Shown piece by piece: positions 9,156 to 16,800 of a DNA stretch of 64,000 bases. The stretch is taken from the NCBI RefSeq assembly GCF_001412595.2, contig NZ_CP012640.2, positions 5,890,001 through 5,954,000 of the forward strand. The letters run 5' to 3'. The stretch comes from Massilia sp. WG5. GTDB taxonomy: Bacteria > Pseudomonadota > Gammaproteobacteria > Burkholderiales > Burkholderiaceae_D. Position numbers and translations under genes: made by a program. Numbering within the stretch: position 1 is the first letter of the stretch; the number at the start of each line of letters is the position of its first letter. The notes beneath the pieces are model-generated. The model was not told where the DNA came from and did not search any database. It saw nothing but the letters and a program-made list of their open reading frames with translations.

Positions 9156-9767
9156 ATGCACCGTCACCCGAGCTCATCACCGAATCGCGGCCTGCGTCGC
9201 CGGCTGGCCGGCTGGACGTTGCTGTGCGCGGCCGCTCTGTGCGTCGAGAATGGCATCGTGTCGCCTGCGCGCGCCGAAAACGCTGTCACCAGCCCCGCCC
9301 TCGAGCGGCGCGTGAAGGCGGCCTTCCTGTATAAATTCCTCGGTTACGCCGAATTCCCGTCCGGCGCCTTTGCCGACGCGGCCAGCCCGGTGGTGATCGG
9401 CGTGGTCGGGGCGGACGAACTGGCGACCGAACTGGCGCGCATCGTCAGCGGGCGCACCGTCAACGGCCGGCCGATTACGGTGCGCGTGCTGCGCGAATCC
9501 GAGATCGGCACCCCGGTGCACCTGCTGTTCATCGGCGGCAATGATGCCGGCCGGGTAGGGCGCCTGGTGCGGGCGGCCGGCGGCGCGATGCTGGTCGTGA
9601 CCGAATGCGACGGCGGCCTGCAGCTGGGCAGCGCAATCAACTTCCGCATCGTCGACGAGCGCGTGCGCTTTGACGTCGCCCTCGATGCGGCGGAACGTAA
9701 CGGCATCAAACTCAGTTCGCGCCTGCTGACGGTGGCGAACCGGGTGCAGAAAGGAGCGCAGCAATGA
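9156..9767 (+). CDS. YfiR family (DUF4154) periplasmic protein
   Basis: A 203-aa secreted protein. A basic, hydrophobic N-terminus (about 1-40, ending near SPARAEN) looks like a signal peptide. The mature part is a DUF4154/YfiR domain, beginning with the family block VKAAFLYKFLGYAEFP and ending GIKLSSRLLTVANRV. YfiR in Pseudomonas is a periplasmic repressor of the membrane diguanylate cyclase YfiN. Here the stop overlaps the start of a hybrid histidine kinase (ATGA, 9764-9767), so the two are translationally coupled and this protein probably modulates that kinase's periplasmic domain. Paired cysteines characteristic of P. aeruginosa YfiR are not evident in the mature part. Confidence 0.85.
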   Translation: MHRHPSSSPNRGLRRRLAGWTLLCAAALCVENGIVSPARAENAVTSPALERRVKAAFLYKFLGYAEFPSGAFADAASPVVIGVVGADELATELARIVSGRTVNGRPITVRVLRESEIGTPVHLLFIGGNDAGRVGRLVRAAGGAMLVVTECDGGLQLGSAINFRIVDERVRFDVALDAAERNGIKLSSRLLTVANRVQKGAQQ

Positions 9768-11677
9768 GCTCGATAATGAGTATGCGCGAGACCGGCTCGG
9801 TGCGCCGCAAGATGATTCTCATGGCTGTCTCGACCACGCTGGCGGCCCTGGTGGTGGCGTCGGTGGCGATGCTGCTGGTCGACCTGCGGGCCTTCCAGCG
9901 CTACTGGACCGACGACCTGATGACCCAGGCCGACATCATGGCCCGCGTGACCGCGCCGGCGCTGGCCTTCAACGACAACGAGACAGCGCGCCAGAACTTG
10001 GCGGTGCTGAAGGTGCGCCCGCAGATCCTGGCGGCCGCCATCTATACCAGCAGCGGGGCGCGCTTCGCCGGTTACCTGGGGCCGTCGGCATCCGGTTCGG
10101 CGCTGCGCCTGCCGGAGCATCCGCAGGCCTCCGGCTACCGCATCGAGGGCAGCGAACTGGTGGTGTTCCGGAATATCGTCGAGAACGGCGACATGGTCGG
10201 CACCGTCTACCTGCGCGCGCGCTACGGCCTGCTCGACCGCCTGTTCAGCTATGGCGCGATCCTGGTCGCGGTGATGCTGGGCGCGCTGGCGATCGCCTGG
10301 CTGGTGGCGTCGCGCCTGCAGGAAGCGATCACCCGGCCGCTGGAAGCCGTTACCGACGTCGCGCGCCAGGTGATGCAGCGGCGCGACTTCAGCCTGCGGG
10401 TGCCCGGCAAGGAAAGCGGCGAGATCGGGGTGCTGATCGACGCCTTCAACGACATGCTGGCCGAGATCGGGCGCCGTTCGCACGCGCTGCAGCAGGCCAA
10501 CGCGACCCTGGAGCACGAGATGGAAGTGCGCCAGCGCGCCGAAAATGCGCTGATCGTGGCCGACCGCCGCAAGGATGAGTTCCTGGCGACCCTGGCGCAC
10601 GAGCTGCGCAATCCACTGGCGCCGATCCGGACCGGCCTCGACATCCTGCGCCTGCGCAGCGGCGACGCCCAGTCGACCCAGCGCGCCACCGACATCATGG
10701 AACGCCAGTTGCGCCAGATGGTGCGCCTGGTCGACGACCTGCTGGACGTCTCGCGCATCAATACCGGCAAGTTCACGATCAAGTCCGGCCGCGTCGAGCT
10801 GAAGGCCGTGGTCAACGATGCGCTCGAAGTGGTGCGTCCTTATATAGACCTGCACGGCCACGAGCTGCAGATCGACCTGCCGGACCGTCCGGTATTCCTG
10901 AACGGCGACGCCACGCGCCTGGCGCAGATCCTGTCGAACCTGCTCAACAATGCCGCCAAGTACACCAACCGTGGCGGGCGCGTCAGCCTGAAGGCGAGCG
11001 TCGACGACCGCACCCTGGTGCTGGTGGTAGCCGACACCGGCATCGGCATCGCGCCGGAGATGCTGGACACGGTGTTCGAGATGTTCGTGCAGGTCGATTC
11101 GACCCTCGAGCGTTCGACCGCCGGCCTGGGCGTCGGCCTGTCGCTGGCGCGCAAGCTGGTGGAACTGCACGGCGGCGCCATCGAGGCGCATAGCGCCGGC
11201 CTCGGACATGGCAGCCAGTTCGTGGTGCGCCTGCCGATCGTGGTCGATCCGGAACCGCTGGCCAAGCCAACCCCGGCGGCCTTCATCGGCGGCGAAACCT
11301 ACCGCATCCTGCTGGCCGACGACAACGTCGACTTCGTCAACAGCATCGGCGCGCTGCTGACGGCGATGGGACACAGCGTGGTCATCACCCACAACGGCCC
11401 GGATGCGCTGGCGGCGGCCAAGCGTTTCTGCCCGGATTACGCCTTCCTCGACATCGGCCTGCCGCAAATGTCGGGCTACGACCTGGCGCGCGGCATCCGC
11501 GGCCTGTCCTGCGGCGCGATGACGGTGATGATCGCGGTGACCGGCTGGGGCCAGGAAAAGGATCGCCAGCTGGCGTTCGAGGCGGGCTTCGACCACCACA
11601 TGGTCAAGCCGGTCCGCTTCGAACAGATCGAGGAGATCCTCGGCAACCGCAGCCTGATCAAGAAGCTGCGCACCTGA
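9764..11677 (+). CDS. Membrane hybrid histidine kinase (CHASE8-type sensor, HAMP, HisKA, HATPase, REC)
   Basis: A 637-aa inner-membrane kinase. TM1 (about 18-40) and TM2 (about 157-180) enclose a roughly 115-residue periplasmic domain of CHASE8 type (QADIMARVTAPALAFND). This is followed by HAMP (about 180-232), a coiled coil, HisKA with the box TLAHELRNPLAPI (about residue 280), HATPase_c (about 375-490) and a receiver (about 510-625; acceptor Asp in FLDIGLPQMSG, Lys in MVKPVR). The sensor and HAMP parts resemble YfiN, but the output is a kinase instead of GGDEF. It overlaps the upstream YfiR-like gene by 4 nt. A 14-bp tandem repeat follows the stop codon. Confidence 0.92.
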   Translation: MSSIMSMRETGSVRRKMILMAVSTTLAALVVASVAMLLVDLRAFQRYWTDDLMTQADIMARVTAPALAFNDNETARQNLAVLKVRPQILAAAIYTSSGARFAGYLGPSASGSALRLPEHPQASGYRIEGSELVVFRNIVENGDMVGTVYLRARYGLLDRLFSYGAILVAVMLGALAIAWLVASRLQEAITRPLEAVTDVARQVMQRRDFSLRVPGKESGEIGVLIDAFNDMLAEIGRRSHALQQANATLEHEMEVRQRAENALIVADRRKDEFLATLAHELRNPLAPIRTGLDILRLRSGDAQSTQRATDIMERQLRQMVRLVDDLLDVSRINTGKFTIKSGRVELKAVVNDALEVVRPYIDLHGHELQIDLPDRPVFLNGDATRLAQILSNLLNNAAKYTNRGGRVSLKASVDDRTLVLVVADTGIGIAPEMLDTVFEMFVQVDSTLERSTAGLGVGLSLARKLVELHGGAIEAHSAGLGHGSQFVVRLPIVVDPEPLAKPTPAAFIGGETYRILLADDNVDFVNSIGALLTAMGHSVVITHNGPDALAAAKRFCPDYAFLDIGLPQMSGYDLARGIRGLSCGAMTVMIAVTGWGQEKDRQLAFEAGFDHHMVKPVRFEQIEEILGNRSLIKKLRT

Positions 11678-11691
11678 ATGCCGGGGCGTGA

Positions 11692-11747
11692 AGAAGCGGA
11701 CGTAAAGAAGCGGACGTAAAGAGGCGGACGTAAAGAGGCGGACGTAA
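11692..11747. repeat. Four tandem 14-bp repeats
   Basis: Four consecutive copies of AGARGCGGACGTAA fill 11692-11747; the first two have A and the last two G at the fourth position. They lie between the stop codon of the hybrid kinase and the terminator of the convergent PEP-CTERM gene. They are non-coding and not palindromic. Slipped-strand copy-number variation is possible. Confidence 0.85.
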
Positions 11748-11779
11748 AAAAAGCGGAGGCGCTTGCGCGCTTCCGCTTT
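11744..11779 (-). terminator. Rho-independent terminator of the PEP-CTERM gene
   Basis: A 13-bp stem (AAAGCGGAGGCGC with TTGC loop, one G-U pair) at 11750-11779 is followed on the minus strand by a run of seven or more T. It sits 27 bp after the stop of the PEP-CTERM gene and adjoins the tandem repeats. Confidence 0.88.
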
Positions 11780-11806
11780 GATGCCGTCTAGGACGGACGC
11801 TGGAGC

Positions 11807-12418
11807 TTACGCAGCCTGCTTGCCAGCTGCCTTGCGGCGGCGGGCCAGGAAGCCGAGGACGCCCAGGCCGGCGAGCATCATGCCGTAGGTTTCCGGCTCC
11901 GGAACCGGCGCGGTCGGCGACATCATCACGGCGCCACCGAACGAGGCCGAGGTATCCGACACCAGGTTGCCGCTGACCAGGACATAGTAGTTACCGGCGG
12001 TCAGGTTGTCGCTGGACAGGGTCCAGACGTCCATCGCGCCTTTCTGCAGCGAGGTGCCCGACGAGACCAGGGTGTCCATGCCGGTACCGGTGGTGCCGGT
12101 GCCGCCGCCGACACGGTACAGCGACAGGGCGCTGATATCCAGGCCCGTGTCTGCCGAGCGGCTGATCGACGAGATGATGGCATCGAAGTTCGAGCTGGTG
12201 GTGCCGTTCACCGAGAAGGTGAAGTGGTCGGCGAAGGTGGCACCCATGTTGTTGTTGGCGAAGGTATCGCCAAAGAAGCCGCTACCTGCGGTCAGGTCCA
12301 GTACCTGCGGAGTGTTACCGATCATGGTGGTGGTGCCACCAGTCGTTTGTGCCATGACGGCGGAAGAACCGAAGGTTGCGGTAGCAAATACGATACCAGC
12401 GATCACAGATTTTTTCAT
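11807..12418 (-). CDS. FxDxF family PEP-CTERM sorting-domain protein
   Basis: A 203-aa exported protein. It has an N-terminal signal peptide (MKKSVIAGIVFATATFGSSA, cleavage near VMAQ). The central part contains the FxDxF motif (FADHFTFSV) that names a PEP-CTERM subfamily. The C-terminus is a canonical sorting signal: VPEPETYGMMLAGLGVLGFLA followed by RRRK, i.e. PEP motif, transmembrane helix and basic tail. Such proteins are processed by an exosortase (EpsH/XrtA type) and usually reach the cell surface in exopolysaccharide-producing bacteria. No exosortase is in this window. A GAGGTAAG ribosome-binding site precedes the ATG, and a strong terminator follows. Confidence 0.93.
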   Translation of the reverse strand: MKKSVIAGIVFATATFGSSAVMAQTTGGTTTMIGNTPQVLDLTAGSGFFGDTFANNNMGATFADHFTFSVNGTTSSNFDAIISSISRSADTGLDISALSLYRVGGGTGTTGTGMDTLVSSGTSLQKGAMDVWTLSSDNLTAGNYYVLVSGNLVSDTSASFGGAVMMSPTAPVPEPETYGMMLAGLGVLGFLARRRKAAGKQAA

Positions 12419-12790
12419 TTCTTACCTCGCAAAGAAACAGCCGCGTCCTGCAGCTTGGTTTTCAAGAATCGGGGAACTTCATCGTATCAAAATGTCGATA
12501 AAGCGCATGGAAAACCCCTGATGTGTGCGCTTCTTCGTAGAAATGTGCCTCTGCTCAATAGTTTCTCTCAAGATTCGCGTTTTACCCGATTCTCATAGAG
12601 GAGAGGAGCAAATTTGCGTTGACGGGTAGAAAAAATTATCAGGGTTGCCAAGTATTTGTAGGACCTGTCCTACCCGTAGACGCGAGAAACTCCGTGGCAG
12701 AGCTCATTGTCGTTAGCGAATTTTTATTGAACGCTCGGCAAGGAAGTTTCCGGATGGGAGCGCTTATATGGAAGAGTGTATGGAAGAGCC
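12419..12790. other. Intergenic region upstream of the PEP-CTERM gene
   Basis: No supportable gene occurs in these 372 bases. The part nearest 12418 must hold the PEP-CTERM promoter. A perfect 16-bp palindrome GTAGGACCTGTCCTAC lies at 12658-12673. The 9-mer TTGTAGGAC that overlaps it also occurs at 4643-4651, just upstream of the REC-GGDEF gene. The region is less GC-rich than the flanking genes. Confidence 0.5.
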
Positions 12791-12826
12791 AAAGAAAAAT
12801 GGCTCAGAAATCGCTTTCTGAGCCAT
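12791..12826 (-). terminator. Terminator of tRNA-Arg copy 1
   Basis: A 12-bp perfect stem (ATGGCTCAGAAA) with loop TCGC is followed on the minus strand by TTTTCTTT. It begins 15 nt after the tRNA 3' end. Near-identical hairpins follow each of the four tRNA copies. Confidence 0.9.
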
Positions 12827-12841
12827 TCGTCCTGAAAATGT

Positions 12842-12918
12842 TGGTGCGGCTGGCAGGAATCGAACCCACGACCCCTTGGTTCGTAGCCAAGTACTCTATC
12901 CAGCTGAGCTACAGCCGC
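12842..12918 (-). tRNA. tRNA-Arg (anticodon ACG), copy 1
   Basis: A 77-nt cloverleaf on the minus strand. The acceptor stem GCGGCTG pairs with CAGCCGC, the discriminator is A and the CCA is encoded (12842-12844). The anticodon loop CTACGAA gives ACG, read as ICG after adenosine deamination, decoding CGU/CGC/CGA. The TTCGAATC T-loop is intact. The sequence is identical to the other three copies in the cluster. Confidence 0.97.
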
Positions 12919-12929
12919 CCGATGCACGT

Positions 12930-12958
12930 ATTATAGCGGAGTTTTGCCATTTGGCAAA
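12930..12958 (-). promoter_or_regulatory. Promoter of tRNA-Arg copy 1
   Basis: A perfect minus-strand TATAAT (12930-12935) lies 11 bp before the tRNA 5' end, with a TTTGCC -35 (12953-12958) at 17-bp spacing. Confidence 0.8.
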
Positions 12959-13035
12959 GGACTGGCCGACGCTCTGACAGACGAGTCCGCGTTGGTCGGA
13001 ATCGGCTGACAATATGCTTGTGAATCACGATACAG

Positions 13036-13072
13036 AAAAGAAAAATGGCCCAGAAATCGCTTTCTGAGCCAT
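13036..13072 (-). terminator. Terminator of tRNA-Arg copy 2
   Basis: A hairpin of 12 bp with one G-U pair (13045-13072, loop TCGC) is followed on the minus strand by a T-rich tail. It is the same design as the copy 1 terminator. Confidence 0.88.
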
Positions 13073-13086
13073 TCGTCCTGAAAAAG

Positions 13087-13163
13087 TGGTGCGGCTGGCA
13101 GGAATCGAACCCACGACCCCTTGGTTCGTAGCCAAGTACTCTATCCAGCTGAGCTACAGCCGC
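13087..13163 (-). tRNA. tRNA-Arg (anticodon ACG), copy 2
   Basis: A 77-nt gene with the same sequence as copy 1: acceptor GCGGCTG/CAGCCGC, anticodon ACG, encoded CCA at 13087-13089. It has its own promoter (TATAAT) and its own terminator, so it does not need read-through from copy 3. Confidence 0.97.
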
Positions 13164-13174
13164 CCGAGGCACGC

Positions 13175-13203
13175 ATTATAGCAGCGGGTTTGTGATTGGC
13201 CAA
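13175..13203 (-). promoter_or_regulatory. Promoter of tRNA-Arg copy 2
   Basis: A minus-strand TATAAT (13175-13180) with TTGGCC (13198-13203) at 17-bp spacing, placed 11 bp before the tRNA 5' end. Confidence 0.8.
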
Positions 13204-13360
13204 GTCCATCTGCATGCCTGTCATCTTGTCATATCGCGATTCCGGCTGGGGAACCTGCCGGGACAGCCGGGTGGCATTGATCGACGGATTACCTCAGGCG
13301 CTGCAGGAAATACCCGGCACTGCCTGCGATTCCTGAATGCCGCGCAAGGAGGGGGGTGTG

Positions 13361-13401
13361 GAAAAGAAAAATGGCCCAGAAAGCAGAACTTTCTGAGCCA
13401 T
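13361..13401 (-). terminator. Terminator of tRNA-Arg copy 3
   Basis: A 13-bp stem with one G-U pair (13371-13383 with 13389-13401) is followed on the minus strand by TTTTCTTTTC. Its loop (CAGAA) differs from the other three hairpins. Confidence 0.88.
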
Positions 13402-13415
13402 TCCTCATGCATAAG

Positions 13416-13492
13416 TGGTGCGGCTGGCAGGAATCGAACCCACGACCCCTTGGTTCGTAGCCAAGTACTCTATCCAGCTGAGCTACAGCCGC
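13416..13492 (-). tRNA. tRNA-Arg (anticodon ACG), copy 3
   Basis: A 77-nt gene identical to the other copies, with anticodon ACG and encoded CCA (13416-13418). The spacer to copy 2 is the longest in the cluster (about 250 bp) and contains no supportable gene. Confidence 0.97.
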
Positions 13493-13503
13493 CCGAGGCA
13501 CGC

Positions 13504-13532
13504 ATTATAGCAGCCCTTTTGGAATTGGCAAA
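13504..13532 (-). promoter_or_regulatory. Promoter of tRNA-Arg copy 3
   Basis: A minus-strand TATAAT (13504-13509) with TTTGCC (13527-13532) at 17-bp spacing. It has the same layout as the promoters of copies 1 and 2. Confidence 0.8.
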
Positions 13533-13580
13533 GCCCTCATGGGAAGACGATCGCTGCATGCCAAACCAGGGCGGGGCACA

Positions 13581-13615
13581 AAGAAAAATGGCCCAGAAAT
13601 CGCTTTCTGAGCCAT
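13581..13615 (-). terminator. Terminator of tRNA-Arg copy 4
   Basis: A hairpin at 13588-13615 (12 bp, one G-U pair, loop TCGC) followed on the minus strand by TTTTCTT. Confidence 0.88.
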
Positions 13616-13630
13616 TCGTCCTGAAAATGT

Positions 13631-13707
13631 TGGTGCGGCTGGCAGGAATCGAACCCACGACCCCTTGGTTCGTAGCCAAGTACTCTATCCAGCTGAGCTA
13701 CAGCCGC
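13631..13707 (-). tRNA. tRNA-Arg (anticodon ACG), copy 4
   Basis: A 77-nt gene identical to the other copies, with anticodon ACG and encoded CCA (13631-13633). Its upstream region is shared with the divergent beta-propeller sensor kinase, whose start codon is 110 bp away. Confidence 0.97.
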
Positions 13708-13718
13708 CCGATGCATGC

Positions 13719-13748
13719 ATTATAGCAGTGACATCCTGCCGGGGGAAG
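13719..13748 (-). promoter_or_regulatory. Promoter of tRNA-Arg copy 4
   Basis: A minus-strand TATAAT (13719-13724) lies 11 bp before the tRNA. The -35 region is weak (CTTCCC or TTCCCC at about 17-18 bp spacing), unlike the other three copies. Confidence 0.65.
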
Positions 13749-13816
13749 TCTTAATTTTTCTCAACATTACGAGGGCTTCTGGTAGATTGAAGGCTGTACC
13801 CCGGAAAACCGCCTTT

Positions 13817-16800
13817 ATGTTCCGCTCTCTCTTCGCCGCAGTCTGCGTGCTGGCCTGTTTCTTCAGCCTGCCAGTCCAGGCCGGCGCACCGCGCAGCCTC
13901 CGCTTCGAACACCTGAACCGGGAGCAGGGCCTGTCGCAGGAAACCGTGAAGACGATCCTGCAGGACCGGGCCGGTTTCATGTGGTTCGGCACCCAGGCCG
14001 GGCTGGACCGCTACGACGGCTACCGGATCCGTGCGTTCCGCAGCGATCCGGCCGATCCCGCCAGCCTGCCCGACAACTTCGTGCAGGCGTCCCATGAAGA
14101 TGGGGAAGGGCGGCTCTGGTTCGGTACGCGCGGCGGCCTAGTGCGCTTCGACGAGGCGACCCAGAAATTCATCCGCTATCCCTTCGTCTCCGGCAGCGAG
14201 CGGAGCACGCGCAACCGCGCCGTCACCGCCATTGCCGGCGACGGCGCCGGCGGCCTGTGGATCGGCACCGGCGACGGCCTGGTCCACCTCGATCCGGCCA
14301 GCGGGCGCTTCCGCACCTTCCGGCACGCCGACGGCGAGCCCGCCAGCCTGCGCGACGACCGCGTCTCCGCGCTGGCGCTCGACGGACGCGGCGGCCTGTG
14401 GATCGGCACCGGGGTCGGCATCGACCACCTGCCGGCCGGATCGGACAGCTTCGGCCACTACGACATCGACCCGCACGGCGGCGTCAAGCGCAACACCGTG
14501 CTGTCGCTGTCGATCGGGCAGAACGGCACCCTGTGGATCGGCACCGCCGCCGGCCTGGACGCCTGGCGCACCGGCGACGGCCAGCCGCAGCGCCGCCACA
14601 TCGGCCCGGAAGAGGGCGTGGGCGACAGCGGCATCCTGACCCTGTACCACGACGCCGGCAACAACCTCTGGGTCGGCACCGACCTCGACGGCCTGAAATG
14701 GCGCGACCCGGTCAGCCGGCGCTTCGTCGGCTACACCAACGTCCCGCTCGACCGCCACAGCCTGTCGGACAACCAGGTCAGCGCGGTCCGCGTCGACCGC
14801 ACCGGCACCCTGTGGGTCGGCACCCTGTTCAGTGGGCTCAACCGCGCCGACCTCGCCAGCGGCGGCTTCGGCAGCTTCACCCTGCTGCCGGCCGAACCGG
14901 GCGAGCGCGCTGCAACGCCCAGCCGCAAGATCAGGGCGATCGCCGCCGGCGCCGACGGCAGGCTGTGGCTGGGGACCACCGGCTCCGGGCTGATCCACCT
15001 CGAACCGATCAGCGGACAGGTCGAGCGCATCCGGCACGACTCGGCGCGACCCGGCAGCCTGCCGGACGACACCATCACCGCGGTGCTGCCGGGACGCGGC
15101 CGCCTGTGGGTCGGCTCGGCGACCGGCCTGTCTTGGCGCGACGCCGGCAGCGGGCGCTTCACGATGGTGGCGCTGGGCCCGGATGCGGCCGGCAACGCCG
15201 TCCAGGACCTGATGCTCGACCATGCCGGCAGCCTGTGGGTGCTCACCCGCGGCGGCCTGTTCCTGCTGGCGCCGGACGGGCGCATCCTGAGCATCTGGCG
15301 CCACGATCCGCGCGACCCGAAGAGCCTGGCCGAAAACTACGGTTTCGCCCTGCTCGAAGACCGCGAGGGCGCGATCTGGGTCGGCACCGAGAACGGCCTG
15401 GACCGCCTCGACCGCGCCAGCGGCACCTTTACCCATTACCGCCACGACGAAAGCAATCCGTCCAGCCTGCGCCACAACCGCATCTATTACCTGTACCAGT
15501 CGGCGCGGGGCGAGCTCTGGGTCGGCACCGCGGCCGGCCTGCACCGCATGGAGCGCGACGCCGGCGGCGGCGCCGTGTTCCGCTATTTTCCGGTGACGGC
15601 CGGGCGCGAGCCGGTGCCGATCGGCGCGATCCTCGAAGACGGACACGGCGAGCTGTGGGTCAGCACCACGGTCGGCCTGACCCGTGTCGACCCGGCCACC
15701 GGCCAGTTCAAGAGCTACAGCGCGAAGGACGGTTTGCTGGACGGCACCTATTTCGTCGGCGCCGGCGCACGCGGCGCCGACGGCGAACTGCACTTCGGCG
15801 GCGTGAACGGCATGACTTCCTTCATGCCGGATGCGGTGCGCGACAATCCCTATCCGGCCCAGCCGGTGATCACGGATTTCCTGGTGCAGAACCGTTCGCG
15901 CCTGCCGCAGGGCGCCGGCGCCGCGTCCGGGGTCGAACTGCCTTACCGCGATTCCGTGTTCACGCTGGAGTTCGCGGCGCTGCACTACGCCGACCCGCAA
16001 AGCAACCGCTTCGCCTACCGCCTGGACGGTTTCGACAGCGACTGGACCGAGGCCGACGCCAGCAAGCGCTTCGCCACCTACACCAACCTCGACCCGGGCC
16101 ACTACGTGTTCGAGGTCCGCGCCGCCAACAAGGACGGCCTGTGGAGCGACAAGCCGGCGCGCCTCGGCATCACGATCGCGCCGCCGTTCTGGATGACATG
16201 GTGGTTCCGTTTCCTCGTCACGCTGGCCCTGCTGGGCGCCGCCGTCGCCATCTACCGCCTGCGCATCCGCGTGCTGGTCCAGCAGACCGAGCGCCTGGAG
16301 CGCACGGTCGGGGCCCGCACCGCCGAACTGGTGCTGCAGAAGGAAGCGGCCGAGCAGCAGAAGGAAGCGGCGCTGCAGGCGCGCCGCAACATCGCGCTGC
16401 TGTCCGACATCGGCCGCGAGCTGACCGCCAACCTCGATCGCGAAGCGATCATGGCCAATGTCTACGGCCAGGTGCGCCAGCTGATGGAGGCGCAGCTGTT
16501 CGCGATCGGCGTGGCGCAGACGGGCGGACAGCTCGACTATCCCTTCGTGATGGAAAATGGCCATCGCATCGGCGCCTGGGACAGCTGCAGCGCGCGCGTG
16601 CTGGCGCTGGGACGGCGCTGCATGGAGAACAGCGAAGAGATCCTGATCGACGACCTCGATCGCGATGCCGCGCGCTGGATCGGCGAGGTGCCCGAGACGC
16701 CCGGCGCGCATCCGCCGGCCTCGCTGGTCTTCGTGCCGATCGTGGTGGGCGTGCGGACGCCGGGCGTGCTGTGCGTGCAGAGCCGCACGCGCCGCGCCTA

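Noticed and set aside
12842..13707. Four repeats in a row that might be read as a CRISPR-like array
   Set aside because: The repeat unit is a functional tRNA-Arg gene with promoter and terminator; spacers differ in length and are not phage-like.
13715..13816. An earlier in-frame start for the propeller sensor kinase
   Set aside because: It would place coding sequence in the tRNA copy 4 promoter and hide the signal peptide that begins at 13817.
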